NCBI GenBank assembly: GCA_028282685.1
Contig: JANQHK010000051.1
Coordinates: forward strand, 1 to 33,969
Length of the DNA: 33,969 bases
Source: Phycisphaeraceae bacterium
GTDB lineage: Bacteria; Planctomycetota; Phycisphaerae; Phycisphaerales; Zrk34
Direction of reading: 5' to 3'
Shown here: positions 8,159 through 15,280 of the stretch, one piece after another
Position numbering within the stretch: the first letter of the stretch is position 1
How the letters are laid out: each line of letters starts with the position of its first letter
Program-made: the position numbers and the translations under genes
Notes under the pieces: model-generated
What the model was told of the DNA's origin: nothing
The model's database searches: none
What the model saw: only the letters and a program-made list of their open reading frames with translations

Positions 8159-8804
8159 AACCTACAATCCGCCAGAGATTTTTCTCATCGCCGCTGTTAT
8201 GGGCATAGGTGGGCCAATTTGGTTTGTAGTTTTCCGCCTCATTCCCCCACGTGAGCCAGCCGTCGCGCGTACCCCGTGCGAACAACTCCAGATAGGGTCC
8301 AGGGCTGCACGCCTCAATGATTTCGTATTGTTCATCTGGCTTACGCGAATGCTCACGCTTGCGTGTCTTGATGATGTTCACTTGCTTGCGGCCCGGTGTC
8401 AACGTGCGCAATTTGCCGCGTATACCGAACAAAAGAAGTTCCGTGGTGTTACGGAAATAGAATCCCACGCCCCGTCCATCCGGACCACCGTCCTTGCGTA
8501 TCTTGTGCCAGACGATGTTCGTCTTGTACTCAAAACCCCACGCCTTCATCACTTCCAGTCCCTCAGCCAACAACGCATTGGGCACCCAGAGATAAAGGTG
8601 GCTCTGCTCCGCTGCGGCAATTGAAACGGGTATCTCCTTGATTTGGCCGAGGGAGAGAGTTGCATATCGACTCAAGCGCCGATGTTCTGGAGCTACCTTG
8701 CCCGTCTTATTGGAAAAACGCCACGGCGGGTCGGCCAAAATCGTACCGCAGGATAAGTTCTGGCACTGCTGCACAAAGTCGTTGGCTGGCGAGTTCTTTT
8801 CCAT
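8157..8804 (-). CDS. MT-A70 family DNA adenine N6-methyltransferase (type II modification enzyme)
   Basis: A 215-residue S-adenosylmethionine-dependent adenine methyltransferase of the MT-A70 family, which in bacteria includes modification enzymes of the M.MunI type. Motif IV is DPPW (25-28); other family marks are LYLWVPNALL (70-79), GFYFRNTTELLLFG (114-127), the HSRKPDE segment (152-158) and YLELFAR (171-177), close to the SAM pocket. It lies 2 nt behind a BglII/BstYI-like endonuclease gene, so it should protect the GATC-containing site of that enzyme. The ATG at 8804 was chosen; a TTG at 8810 would instead overlap the endonuclease stop. Base composition is clearly AT-richer than the flanking nuo and trx genes, which suggests horizontal transfer. 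Confidence 0.9.
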   Translation of the reverse strand: MEKNSPANDFVQQCQNLSCGTILADPPWRFSNKTGKVAPEHRRLSRYATLSLGQIKEIPVSIAAAEQSHLYLWVPNALLAEGLEVMKAWGFEYKTNIVWHKIRKDGGPDGRGVGFYFRNTTELLLFGIRGKLRTLTPGRKQVNIIKTRKREHSRKPDEQYEIIEACSPGPYLELFARGTRDGWLTWGNEAENYKPNWPTYAHNSGDEKNLWRIVG

Positions 8805-8806
8805 AG

Positions 8807-9397
8807 TCAACAGCTTTCATCATACAGCGAAGATTTAATCCCAAACACAAGCACCGGGCAACCGGCGCCTCCTCCGCCCTCTATCCGAGGCAGTAGCTTC
8901 GACATATGCGTCGTTGATGCTCCATACGATGCGCCCCGACCCAAGGACTTAAAAATCTCCTGGAGCGAATCGCACCTGGTTATTATGATACCCACACTAA
9001 CCGCCCGCAGATCAAACAACAGGCGAAAATTATTCAAATCGCGATCAAAAAACGGGTCCTTGTTATTCCATTCTATTTCCAAGGCCACCTTATTTTTAAA
9101 ACAATCCACCTGATGTGTAGGTGACTCCACCACGCTGTCATCGACGTGTACCGCCGTTCTGAATTGCTTTTCTGTCCAACCCCGTTCATACAGGAATGTA
9201 TCGATGAAATGCGATACTTTGGATTTCCTTCCTCCAGGATTTACTATCCAACTTTTACACAGACGGAAATTCGTCAGTAAATCAACCAAATCTTTCCATT
9301 CGTCCGGAAAATCATTCCTCAGAATCGCGCAAGCGTGCTTCCACTCGCGAACTTCATAATTTTCGCGGATGTATTTCGGAAGAAGGTCCGTCCCCAT
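8807..9397 (-). CDS. BglII/BstYI-family type II restriction endonuclease
   Basis: A 196-residue protein matching the compact BglII/BstYI endonuclease family, whose members cut 6-bp sites with a GATC core. The putative catalytic centre is D98 in QVDCFKNK followed nine residues later by E107 in ALEIEWNNKDPFFDRD, then E109. In BglII the active residues are, as I recall, D84, E93 and Q95, so the D-x8-E spacing matches and the third position is Glu instead of Gln. Other conspicuous blocks are NFRLLFDLRAVSVGIIITR (123-141) and GRGASYGASTTHM-LLPRIEGGGG (153-177). The partner methyltransferase follows after 2 nt. Sampled 60-bp stretches are about 33-47% GC against about 68% in nuoF, supporting acquisition by transfer. 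The exact recognition site cannot be told from sequence. Confidence 0.87.
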   Translation of the reverse strand: MGTDLLPKYIRENYEVREWKHACAILRNDFPDEWKDLVDLLTNFRLCKSWIVNPGGRKSKVSHFIDTFLYERGWTEKQFRTAVHVDDSVVESPTHQVDCFKNKVALEIEWNNKDPFFDRDLNNFRLLFDLRAVSVGIIITRCDSLQEIFKSLGRGASYGASTTHMSKLLPRIEGGGGAGCPVLVFGIKSSLYDESC

Positions 9398-9452
9398 GGT
9401 ATGGCCTCACAGGATACACAAATGACTGATCTGTAAGACCTGACGATAACGC

Positions 9453-10817
9453 TTAAACCGTCGCGGATCCACCGACACTCACATTCACTTGCACCAGTGA
9501 GCTTTTGCAGCGGGATTCGAATTCGGGGCGGAATTTTTCAATTGCCGTTTTCACCGCCCAGTTGGTGCCGTCGGCCAAGCCACAGATGGTGGTGCCGGGC
9601 ATCGCGCCCATGGACCGGGCGACTTCATCGAGGATATCAAGATCGTTGAACGTGCCCTCGCCCTGCTCAATGCGGCAGAGCATCTGGTAGGCCCAGCCGC
9701 TGCCTTCGCGGCAGGGTGTGCACTGGCCGCAGCTTTCGCGCGCGAAGAAGCGGACGATGTTGCGCGTCATGGCGACGATATCGGTGTCCTCATCCATGAC
9801 GATCACACCCGCCGTGCCCAGGCCGAGCACATTGTGCTTGCGGCCGATGTCAAAATCGAGATCCGCCTGGTACTCATCGGGCCCGAGGAATCCCATGGCA
9901 ACGCCGCCGGGGATCGCGGATTTGAACTTCTTACCATTGCGCATGCCGCCGGCGTACTTGTCGATCAGTTCGCCCATCGCAATGCCCAGCTCTTCTTCGT
10001 ACACGCCGGGGCGATTGACGTGGCCGGACACGCCGAACAATTTAGGGCCGAACGAACCGGGCACATTTTCACCGAGCGTGGACGCCCGGCCGATCGAGCG
10101 GAACCACGCATCGCCGCGCTCGACGATGAACGGCAGCATGGCCAGCGTTTCGACGTTGTTGATCACGGTGGGCCGACCAAACAGGCCGGATACCGCGGGG
10201 AACGGCGGCTTGATACGCGGCCAACCGCGCTTGCCTTCGAGCGATTCGAGCAGGCCCGTTTCCTCACCGCAGATGTACGCGCCTGCTCCGCGATGCACGT
10301 AGCAGTTGAGCACCCGACCGTTCACCTGCCCGAGGATCGACTTCTGGCCAAAGATGTTGTTCGCGTACGCCTCGGCGATGGCCTGTTCGAGCACCTTGGC
10401 CTGGCGGTGATATTCGCCGCGGATGTAAATGTAAGCCGTGTCGAGATTGCACGCGTGGCAGCAGATGGCGATTCCTTCGAGCATCATGTGCGGATCGAAA
10501 TCAACGATGAGACGATCCTTGAACGTGCCGGGCTCAGACTCATCGGCGTTGACGGCCAGGTACCGCGGCTCACCATCCGGCGGCGGCAGGAACGACCACT
10601 TCAGCCCCGCGCTGAAACCCGCCCCGCCGCGCCCGCGCAATTGCGACTTCTTGATCTGCTCCACCAAGTCGGCCTGGGTGATGTCTTTTGCCTTTTTCAG
10701 GGCTTCGTAACCGCCCGTGCAGACGTACTCGTCGAACGTGACGGTCTTGCGATCATTGATATCTCCCCACGGCGGCGTGGGAATACGCTTGCAGAGGATG
10801 GGCTGTTCAAGGGCCAT
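9453..10817 (-). CDS. nuoF: NADH-quinone oxidoreductase subunit F
   Basis: NuoF (51-kDa subunit) of complex I binds NADH and FMN and carries the N3 4Fe-4S cluster, in the peripheral arm on the cytoplasmic side. The 454 residues show the glycine-rich FMN/NADH motif GRGGAGFSAGLKW, the AVNADESEPGTFKDR block, ICGEETGLLESLEG, SGHVNRPGVYE and the cluster motif ESCGQCTPCREG (about 359-370) with the fourth Cys in TTICGLADG. Length is normal for the family with a slightly long N-terminus. It lies 1 nt behind the 80-residue membrane ORF and is thus tightly coupled to it. nuoG, which usually follows, is replaced here by the restriction-modification pair. Confidence 0.97.
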   Translation of the reverse strand: MALEQPILCKRIPTPPWGDINDRKTVTFDEYVCTGGYEALKKAKDITQADLVEQIKKSQLRGRGGAGFSAGLKWSFLPPPDGEPRYLAVNADESEPGTFKDRLIVDFDPHMMLEGIAICCHACNLDTAYIYIRGEYHRQAKVLEQAIAEAYANNIFGQKSILGQVNGRVLNCYVHRGAGAYICGEETGLLESLEGKRGWPRIKPPFPAVSGLFGRPTVINNVETLAMLPFIVERGDAWFRSIGRASTLGENVPGSFGPKLFGVSGHVNRPGVYEEELGIAMGELIDKYAGGMRNGKKFKSAIPGGVAMGFLGPDEYQADLDFDIGRKHNVLGLGTAGVIVMDEDTDIVAMTRNIVRFFARESCGQCTPCREGSGWAYQMLCRIEQGEGTFNDLDILDEVARSMGAMPGTTICGLADGTNWAVKTAIEKFRPEFESRCKSSLVQVNVSVGGSATV

Positions 10818-10818
10818 G

Positions 10819-11061
10819 TTACGTATCCTGTTTGGTCGATTCTTCCATCAATTCCAAGCTTCGTGTTGCTGCCTTTCGTTCAAGCTTGTCCTGCTTTTTT
10901 CTTCTGTACCTTTCTCCGAACACCGTGCTGCGGAATGCCGCGTAGGCCAGGTAACCGGCGATCAACAGCATTGGCGTTCCAAGGATAATCCAGAGCATCT
11001 TGGGCCCGCCGGGAAAATCTTCGTTCGCTCGATGAACCGGATTAACATTTTCGGCCAGCAT
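10819..11061 (-). CDS. Small single-pass membrane protein within the nuo operon
   Basis: The gene is not recognised. The 80-residue product has a polar N-terminus, one transmembrane helix (about 21-42, MLWIILGTPMLLIAGYLAYA) and a highly basic, then acidic, helical tail (RYRRKKQDKLERKAA). Positive charges after the helix suggest an N-out, C-in topology. It ends 1 nt before nuoF starts and follows the 61-residue ORF, so it is almost certainly co-transcribed with nuoDEF. It does not match nuoA, nuoJ, nuoK or any other complex I subunit I can name. It could be an accessory or assembly factor; this is inferred from position only. Confidence 0.65.
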   Translation of the reverse strand: MLAENVNPVHRANEDFPGGPKMLWIILGTPMLLIAGYLAYAAFRSTVFGERYRRKKQDKLERKAATRSLELMEESTKQDT

Positions 11062-11094
11062 GTATCCGCTTCCTGCGCCCCTTCGGGGCTGGCG
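11062..11094. repeat. GC-rich hairpin in the nuo operon
   Basis: GCGCCCCTTCGGGGC (11075-11089) folds into a tight stem with a short loop between the two small nuo-operon ORFs. The same GCCCC-GGGGC style occurs at about 27505. It has no U tract, so it is more likely an RNA-stabilising or dispersed palindromic repeat than a terminator. Confidence 0.4.
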
Positions 11095-11280
11095 CTAAAC
11101 GTTGTTCTTTTCTTCCGCTTTGAACTCGACCTCCTCGATCGTCGTGCGACGGAGCGTCACGTTGCCGCGCTGCTCTTCCTCGGTTTTCTTGCTCACCACG
11201 CGGTGGCGCCGATCGCCGGGGTGGCGGATGTTGTGAACCATCAGGCCCACATCGCGGCATAGTTTGCCAAGCCAGCTCAT
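11095..11280 (-). CDS. Small basic/acidic protein within the nuo operon
   Basis: The gene is not recognised. The 61-residue product starts with a short amphipathic segment (MSWLGKLCRDVGLMVHNI), continues with a basic stretch (RHPGDRRHRVVSKK) and ends in TLRRTTIEEVEFKAEEK, a strand-helix pattern. It has no transmembrane segment. GGAGGAG lies 6 nt before the ATG, which makes it a credible gene despite its size, and it sits between nuoE and the 80-residue ORF in the same orientation. A role with complex I is suggested only by position. Confidence 0.55.
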   Translation of the reverse strand: MSWLGKLCRDVGLMVHNIRHPGDRRHRVVSKKTEEEQRGNVTLRRTTIEEVEFKAEEKNNV

Positions 11281-11289
11281 GGTGTTCTC

Positions 11290-11304
11290 CTCCCTTCAAG
11301 GGAG
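11290..11304 (-). promoter_or_regulatory. Hairpin covering the ribosome binding site of the 61-residue ORF
   Basis: CTCCCTTCAAGGGAG is a near-perfect palindrome. On the minus (coding) strand the right arm runs into GGGAGGAG, the Shine-Dalgarno of the 61-residue ORF at 11280. Pairing extends a few bases beyond, so ribosome access may depend on unfolding, for example by ribosomes ending nuoE about 30 nt upstream. Confidence 0.45.
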
Positions 11305-11326
11305 GGGCCGGGGGAGAGGGGGTTAT

Positions 11327-11851
11327 TCACTCCAGCGAATCCAGGTACGTTTCGAGCTTCTCCCACGTGACGTTTTCCCGGAGGTTTTCCTGGACCATCA
11401 CCGCCGGGGCCGTCCCGCAGGAACCGAGGCACTCGATCGTCTCCAGCGTGAACTTGCCGTCGGCCGTGGTCTCGCCCGGCTCGATTCCCAGCTTGTCAAT
11501 CAATTTCTCGAGGATCGATTCGTGACCGCACAGCTCGCAACTGATCGACTGGCAGATCTGAATAAGGTGCCGACCCTTGGGATGCAGGTGGAACTCTTCG
11601 TAGAACGAAGCGGTATCAACCACCTCCGCAGCGGTGAGACCGAGAAACTCGGCCGCCTCCTCCATCGCCTGGTACGGGATCCAGTTGTGCTCGTGTTGAA
11701 TGGCGTGCAACGTCGGCAGCAGCGCCGCGCGCCGCGTGGCGTAACGCGGTATATACGTCTTCTCGATCTCCGTTTTCAGCGCATCGGTCAGGTACGGCTG
11801 GTCACGCCGTTCCATCTGCTGCTGGGCTGAAGGTTTGACAATCCAAGCCAT
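11327..11851 (-). CDS. nuoE: NADH-quinone oxidoreductase subunit E
   Basis: NuoE (24-kDa subunit) carries the N1a 2Fe-2S cluster of complex I. The 174 residues show a helical N-terminal part ending in EVVDTASFYEEFHL (77-90) and a thioredoxin-like C-terminal part. The four cluster ligands fit C100, C105, C141 and C145 in IQICQSISCELCG and ECLGSCGTAP; an additional Cys108 is present. Length is normal. It lies 81 nt after nuoD, separated by a repeat-like spacer, and 46 nt before the 61-residue ORF. Confidence 0.97.
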   Translation of the reverse strand: MAWIVKPSAQQQMERRDQPYLTDALKTEIEKTYIPRYATRRAALLPTLHAIQHEHNWIPYQAMEEAAEFLGLTAAEVVDTASFYEEFHLHPKGRHLIQICQSISCELCGHESILEKLIDKLGIEPGETTADGKFTLETIECLGSCGTAPAVMVQENLRENVTWEKLETYLDSLE

Positions 11852-11884
11852 ATCTCGCTTCGCTCCTGTCGCCTGTTTACTGTT

Positions 11885-11932
11885 TCCAGTTAACCGTTGA
11901 ATGCAAACCGTGAACTGACAACGGTTAACTAT
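11885..11932. repeat. GTTAACC-type repeat in the nuoD-nuoE spacer
   Basis: AGTTAACC (11888-11895) and GGTTAACT (11923-11930) flank degenerate related units (GTGAACTG). The same octamer style occurs at 4032-4047 and 26967-26998. Confidence 0.5.
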
Positions 11933-13210
11933 CTACCGATCCAGTTCCGCGGCGATGATGTTCAGCGATCCCATCACCACAGGCACGTCCGAGAGCATGT
12001 GACCTTCGATCAACTTGCGGTAAGCCCCGAAGTTCACAAACGAAGGCGGACGGCACCGACTGCGCCACGGCCGGGGTCCTCCATCGCCAACAACATAAAA
12101 CCCCAACTCGCCGTTCGGCGCTTCCGTAGCCGCGTAGCACTCGTTCACCGGAGCTTCCCAACCGCGATTGGTCATCACCAACTCGAAATGCTGAATCAGT
12201 CCTTCGATCGAGCCGTAGACTTCTCCCTTGTTCGGCAGTTGCACCTTTTCGTCGACGAATACATTCACCGAACCCTCGGGAATGTTATCGATGAGTTGAC
12301 GGACAATCTCGATTGACTGCTTCATTTCCTCGATGCGCACACGGAAGCGCCCGTATACATCGCCCGATTCCATGATCGGCACTTTGAACTGCACGGCCGA
12401 GGCGCCCTGGCCATCCCAGTTGTTCTCGAAGCAAAGGTACGGATCGTCCTTGCGCTGATCCCGCCGGACACCAGACGCCCGAGCCAATGGCCCGGTCAAT
12501 CCCCACGCAACGGCCTCTTCCTTGCTTATCGCGGAAACACCATGCGTGCGGTCGATGAAAATCCGGTTGTTATTCAGAAGCTTTTCAAGGTCATCAATCG
12601 CCGGAGGAAGCAGATCGTCGACCAGTTTGTGAACCATCCGTTTGTAAACCTGCTCATCGGGAAGGTCCTGATTGAGACCGCCGACGCGCGTCCAGCTCGT
12701 TGTAAAACGATGGCCGCAAATGTATTCACAGATATCGTTAATCAGCTCGCGCTCATTGTAGCCGTAAATGAACGCCGTGATGGCCCCCACCTCCAAGGCA
12801 TTAGCCGCTACCGCGAGAAGGTGATCCTGAATCCTTGCCAACTCCGCCTGAATGGTCCGCAGCGCTTTGCAACGCGGTGTAATTTCTATTCCGAATAACC
12901 TTTCCACCGCTTGATGCCAAGCAACATTGTTCGCCATCGGACTGACGTAGTTCATCCGATCGGTAACAACGACGTACTGGTCGTAATTGTGATGTTCACC
13001 GAGTTTCTCGAACCCCGAATGCAGATATCCGATGTGCGGCACTGCGCGAACCACGCGCTCTCCATCCAACTCAAGAACCACCCGTAACGTTGTATGCGTA
13101 GCTGGATGCTGCGGTCCAAAATTTAACGTCCACAAATCACCGCTTGAATGATCATCCAGATACGGAGTTGTCTCAATATCCACATCGTGTGGCTTAATCT
13201 CGTATGGCAT
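11933..13210 (-). CDS. nuoD: NADH-quinone oxidoreductase subunit D
   Basis: NuoD (49-kDa subunit) lines the quinone site of complex I where it meets NuoB. The 425 residues show the family blocks NFGPQHPATHTTLRVVLEL (30-48), PHIGYLHSGFEKLGE (58-72), the tyrosine-bearing YDQYVVVTDRMNYVSPM, WTRVGGLNQDLP, and the C-terminal GDGGPRPWRSRCRPPSFVNF, with the usual conserved end in which D or S variants occur. GGTGGAG lies 9 nt before the ATG. It is a NuoD alone, not a NuoCD fusion. It is the first gene of this cluster: nuoA, nuoB and nuoC are not next to it, so complex I genes are spread over several loci. Confidence 0.97.
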   Translation of the reverse strand: MPYEIKPHDVDIETTPYLDDHSSGDLWTLNFGPQHPATHTTLRVVLELDGERVVRAVPHIGYLHSGFEKLGEHHNYDQYVVVTDRMNYVSPMANNVAWHQAVERLFGIEITPRCKALRTIQAELARIQDHLLAVAANALEVGAITAFIYGYNERELINDICEYICGHRFTTSWTRVGGLNQDLPDEQVYKRMVHKLVDDLLPPAIDDLEKLLNNNRIFIDRTHGVSAISKEEAVAWGLTGPLARASGVRRDQRKDDPYLCFENNWDGQGASAVQFKVPIMESGDVYGRFRVRIEEMKQSIEIVRQLIDNIPEGSVNVFVDEKVQLPNKGEVYGSIEGLIQHFELVMTNRGWEAPVNECYAATEAPNGELGFYVVGDGGPRPWRSRCRPPSFVNFGAYRKLIEGHMLSDVPVVMGSLNIIAAELDR

Positions 13211-13648
13211 ATGCCAATCTCCACCAAAACACTGTCCCAGTGACCAAAAAGACCACTTGGAGAGACAACGGGTTGCAAAGTATAGACTTTACGTGTGAAA
13301 CCGTCGAGTGAAGGACAATTCTCGGGAAGTGATCGGACGGGGGTATATATACGGTTTAGTAAGTAAATTTAAATCGGTAGTAAGATTCCCTGGTGGTTTG
13401 GGGATAGTAATCTGAAAGATAATGCAAATACATGTATTCATTGTGGTTGTGGTCTCAACGATTACTGAGGAACTTGTCATAAAGAATTATGCTGGCTTAT
13501 CGTGTAGTGTCATAAAGTGGCGCTTGTGGCCCTTGGCAGTTTTCAGGGTATCCAAAGTCGAATGAAGCGGACAGAATAATCGAGAGCTTTTACGCAGAAG
13601 ATCCACAAGGTAACCGTTAGGGGTGGTGTTTAGTCGGATATGGGATGA
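13211..13648. other. AT-rich spacer between dnaA and nuoD
   Basis: This 438-bp stretch has no credible gene and is far more AT-rich than its surroundings (for example TATATATA around 13344 and AAATTTAAAT around 13366). It holds the nuoD promoter, three copies of TAGTAA (13357, 13378, 13405) and a direct repeat TGTCATAAAG (about 13475 and 13509). I find no perfect DnaA box (TTATCCACA); the nearest is AGATCCACA near 13598. An origin is possible because dnaA is adjacent, but the sequence alone does not establish it. Confidence 0.4.
13279..13307 (-). promoter_or_regulatory. Candidate sigma-70 promoter of the nuoDEF operon
   Basis: On the minus strand TCGACG (13307-13302) and TATACT (13284-13279) are 17 nt apart, with four and five matches to the -35 and -10 consensus. 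Transcription would start about 60 nt before nuoD. Confidence 0.5.
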
Positions 13649-15040
13649 TTATTGGCTTGGAGTAGCGATTTTTGCGTCGATCTGGTTGATTTGACTGGCA
13701 AATTGATTATCCGTGTCAATACGCTCGTTGACAGTCTTGACTGCGTGCATAACGGTGGTGTGATCCCGACCGCCAAAATAGCCGCCAATCTCCTCCAATG
13801 AATAACTCGTCCTTTTGCGCGCCAGATACATGCAGACTTGGCGGGGGGTTGTGATGGAGCGATGACGGCGCTTGGATTGCAGGTCGGAGAGCTTTACATC
13901 GAAAAAGTCAGTCACGGCGTCGATGATGGTCTGAATGGACGGCTGCGAGCCGTTGCCGGCCGTTCCGTTACCGAGGGCGCGCTGGGCCAGGTCCAGCGTG
14001 ATGGGAATCTGGTTGAGCATGGCGATGGACTGGAGCTTCGTGATGGCTCCTTCGAGTTCGCGGGTGTTCGAATCGACGACGGTCGCGATGTAACAGACCG
14101 CGTCATCCGGCATGTCGATTCCACGGATGTGGGCTTTCTTGTGAACGATGGCAACGCGCGTTTCATAGCACGGTTTGTCGATTCGCGCCACCAGACCCCA
14201 GTTGAATCGGGATACCAGACGCTCCTCGAGTTGCGGGATTTCGTTCGGAGCCGCATCGGAGGAGAGGATGATTTGCTTGCGCGCCTGGTGGAGGGTGTTG
14301 AAGGTGTGGAAGAATTCTTCCTGCGTTCGGTCCCGGCCGGTCAGAAAGTGAATGTCATCGATCACGAGTATGTCCAGATGACGATAGCGATGTCGGAACT
14401 GGTGCATGTCGCCGTGGGAAACGGATTCGAGGAAATGATTGACGAACGTATCGCAACTCAGATACCCGATGCGGGCATTGGGCTGGCGCTCGAGCATGCG
14501 CTCGCAAATGGCCTGGAGAAGGTGGGTCTTGCCCAGGCCGACTCCGCCGTGGATGAAAAGCGGGTTGTACGCCCGACCGGGCTGGTCGGCCACCGCCGTG
14601 CATGCCGCGTGGGCCAGGCGGTTGCCGGGGCCGATGACGAAGTTGCCGAACGTGTAGTCCGGACTGAGGATCAGCGGTTCTTCTGTGTGGAGCGAACCGT
14701 TGCGGGAAGCGGGAATACGGGGAACGTCTTGATCCGATTCGACCGATCGATTCGGGCGTACTGTAGCGGCGTTTCGGCCGGCGCGGTCGTCGACGCCGTT
14801 TTCAAGGAAGCGCACCACGACGAGCGCGCCGGTGATGTGTTGCGCTGCTTCGTTGAACGGTTCTTGACCGTGCTTGATGAGGAAGTTTTTTTGCAGGGAG
14901 TTCTGCGCACGGACCTGCAACAGGCCGCGCTCCAGGCGAAGCGGTTCGAGTTCCTCGAACCATTGCCGGCAGATCTCACTGTGCTGCCGGCGGACGTACG
15001 TTAATATCTCCCGCCACATGGACGGGTCAAGCGTCGACAT
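13649..15040 (-). CDS. dnaA: Chromosomal replication initiator protein DnaA
   Basis: DnaA binds and opens the replication origin in an ATP-dependent way. The 463 residues show all four domains: domain I (about 1-80), a Ser/Arg-rich linker (about 85-120), the AAA+ domain with Walker A GGVGLGKTH (165-173), Walker B LVIDDIHFL (225-233) and the arginine-finger region RLVSRFNWGL (274-283), and domain IV with the box-binding helix GGRDHTTVMHA. The ATG at 15040 has no good Shine-Dalgarno, but the product aligns from its first residues with domain I (MWREIL). dnaN, recF and gyrB do not follow; nuoD does. An inverted repeat overlaps the putative promoter about 110-150 nt upstream. Confidence 0.97.
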   Translation of the reverse strand: MSTLDPSMWREILTYVRRQHSEICRQWFEELEPLRLERGLLQVRAQNSLQKNFLIKHGQEPFNEAAQHITGALVVVRFLENGVDDRAGRNAATVRPNRSVESDQDVPRIPASRNGSLHTEEPLILSPDYTFGNFVIGPGNRLAHAACTAVADQPGRAYNPLFIHGGVGLGKTHLLQAICERMLERQPNARIGYLSCDTFVNHFLESVSHGDMHQFRHRYRHLDILVIDDIHFLTGRDRTQEEFFHTFNTLHQARKQIILSSDAAPNEIPQLEERLVSRFNWGLVARIDKPCYETRVAIVHKKAHIRGIDMPDDAVCYIATVVDSNTRELEGAITKLQSIAMLNQIPITLDLAQRALGNGTAGNGSQPSIQTIIDAVTDFFDVKLSDLQSKRRHRSITTPRQVCMYLARKRTSYSLEEIGGYFGGRDHTTVMHAVKTVNERIDTDNQFASQINQIDAKIATPSQ

Positions 15041-15136
15041 CGTGGATGTCCGATCGTTAGCGCACGGTCATAAAAAGAGTTCAGCGAATACCGGATGCCA
15101 CCATGAGTTCTTTTCCCGTGGCCTTCGCTGTGATCC

Positions 15137-15190
15137 GTCACGGCCAAGGACAATAAGGTTACAATTACAACCTTGCCGTGACCGTGTCAA
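15137..15190 (-). promoter_or_regulatory. Candidate dnaA promoter with overlapping inverted repeat
   Basis: On the minus strand a perfect TTGACA (15190-15185) is followed after 17 nt by TAATTG (15167-15162), giving a leader of about 115 nt. A 12-bp inverted repeat, GTCACGGCCAAGG (15137-15149) and CCTTGCCGTGAC (15171-15182), with one bulged base, brackets the -10 region. An inner repeat AAGGTT (15155-15160) and AACCTT (15169-15174) shares bases with the right arm. The arrangement looks like an operator for a dimeric repressor, or a switchable RNA or DNA hairpin. Confidence 0.5.
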
Positions 15191-15280
15191 TGGCAAAATG
15201 GGAAACCCTGACATGCATGCTTTGCAGTGGTCGGGACACGGACGTCTTCAGGGTGTAAGCTGTCGCATCCGCGAGTGTGA

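Noticed and set aside
8148-8624. Plus-strand frame opposite the methyltransferase gene
   Set aside because: Begins inside the shared terminator and lies fully antisense to a gene with clear motifs.
13211-13648. A firm origin-of-replication call
   Set aside because: No perfect DnaA box on either strand and no cluster of near matches; only AT-richness and the neighbouring dnaA point that way.
13838-15004. Plus-strand open frame of 388 codons opposite dnaA
   Set aside because: Antisense shadow of dnaA without recognisable features.
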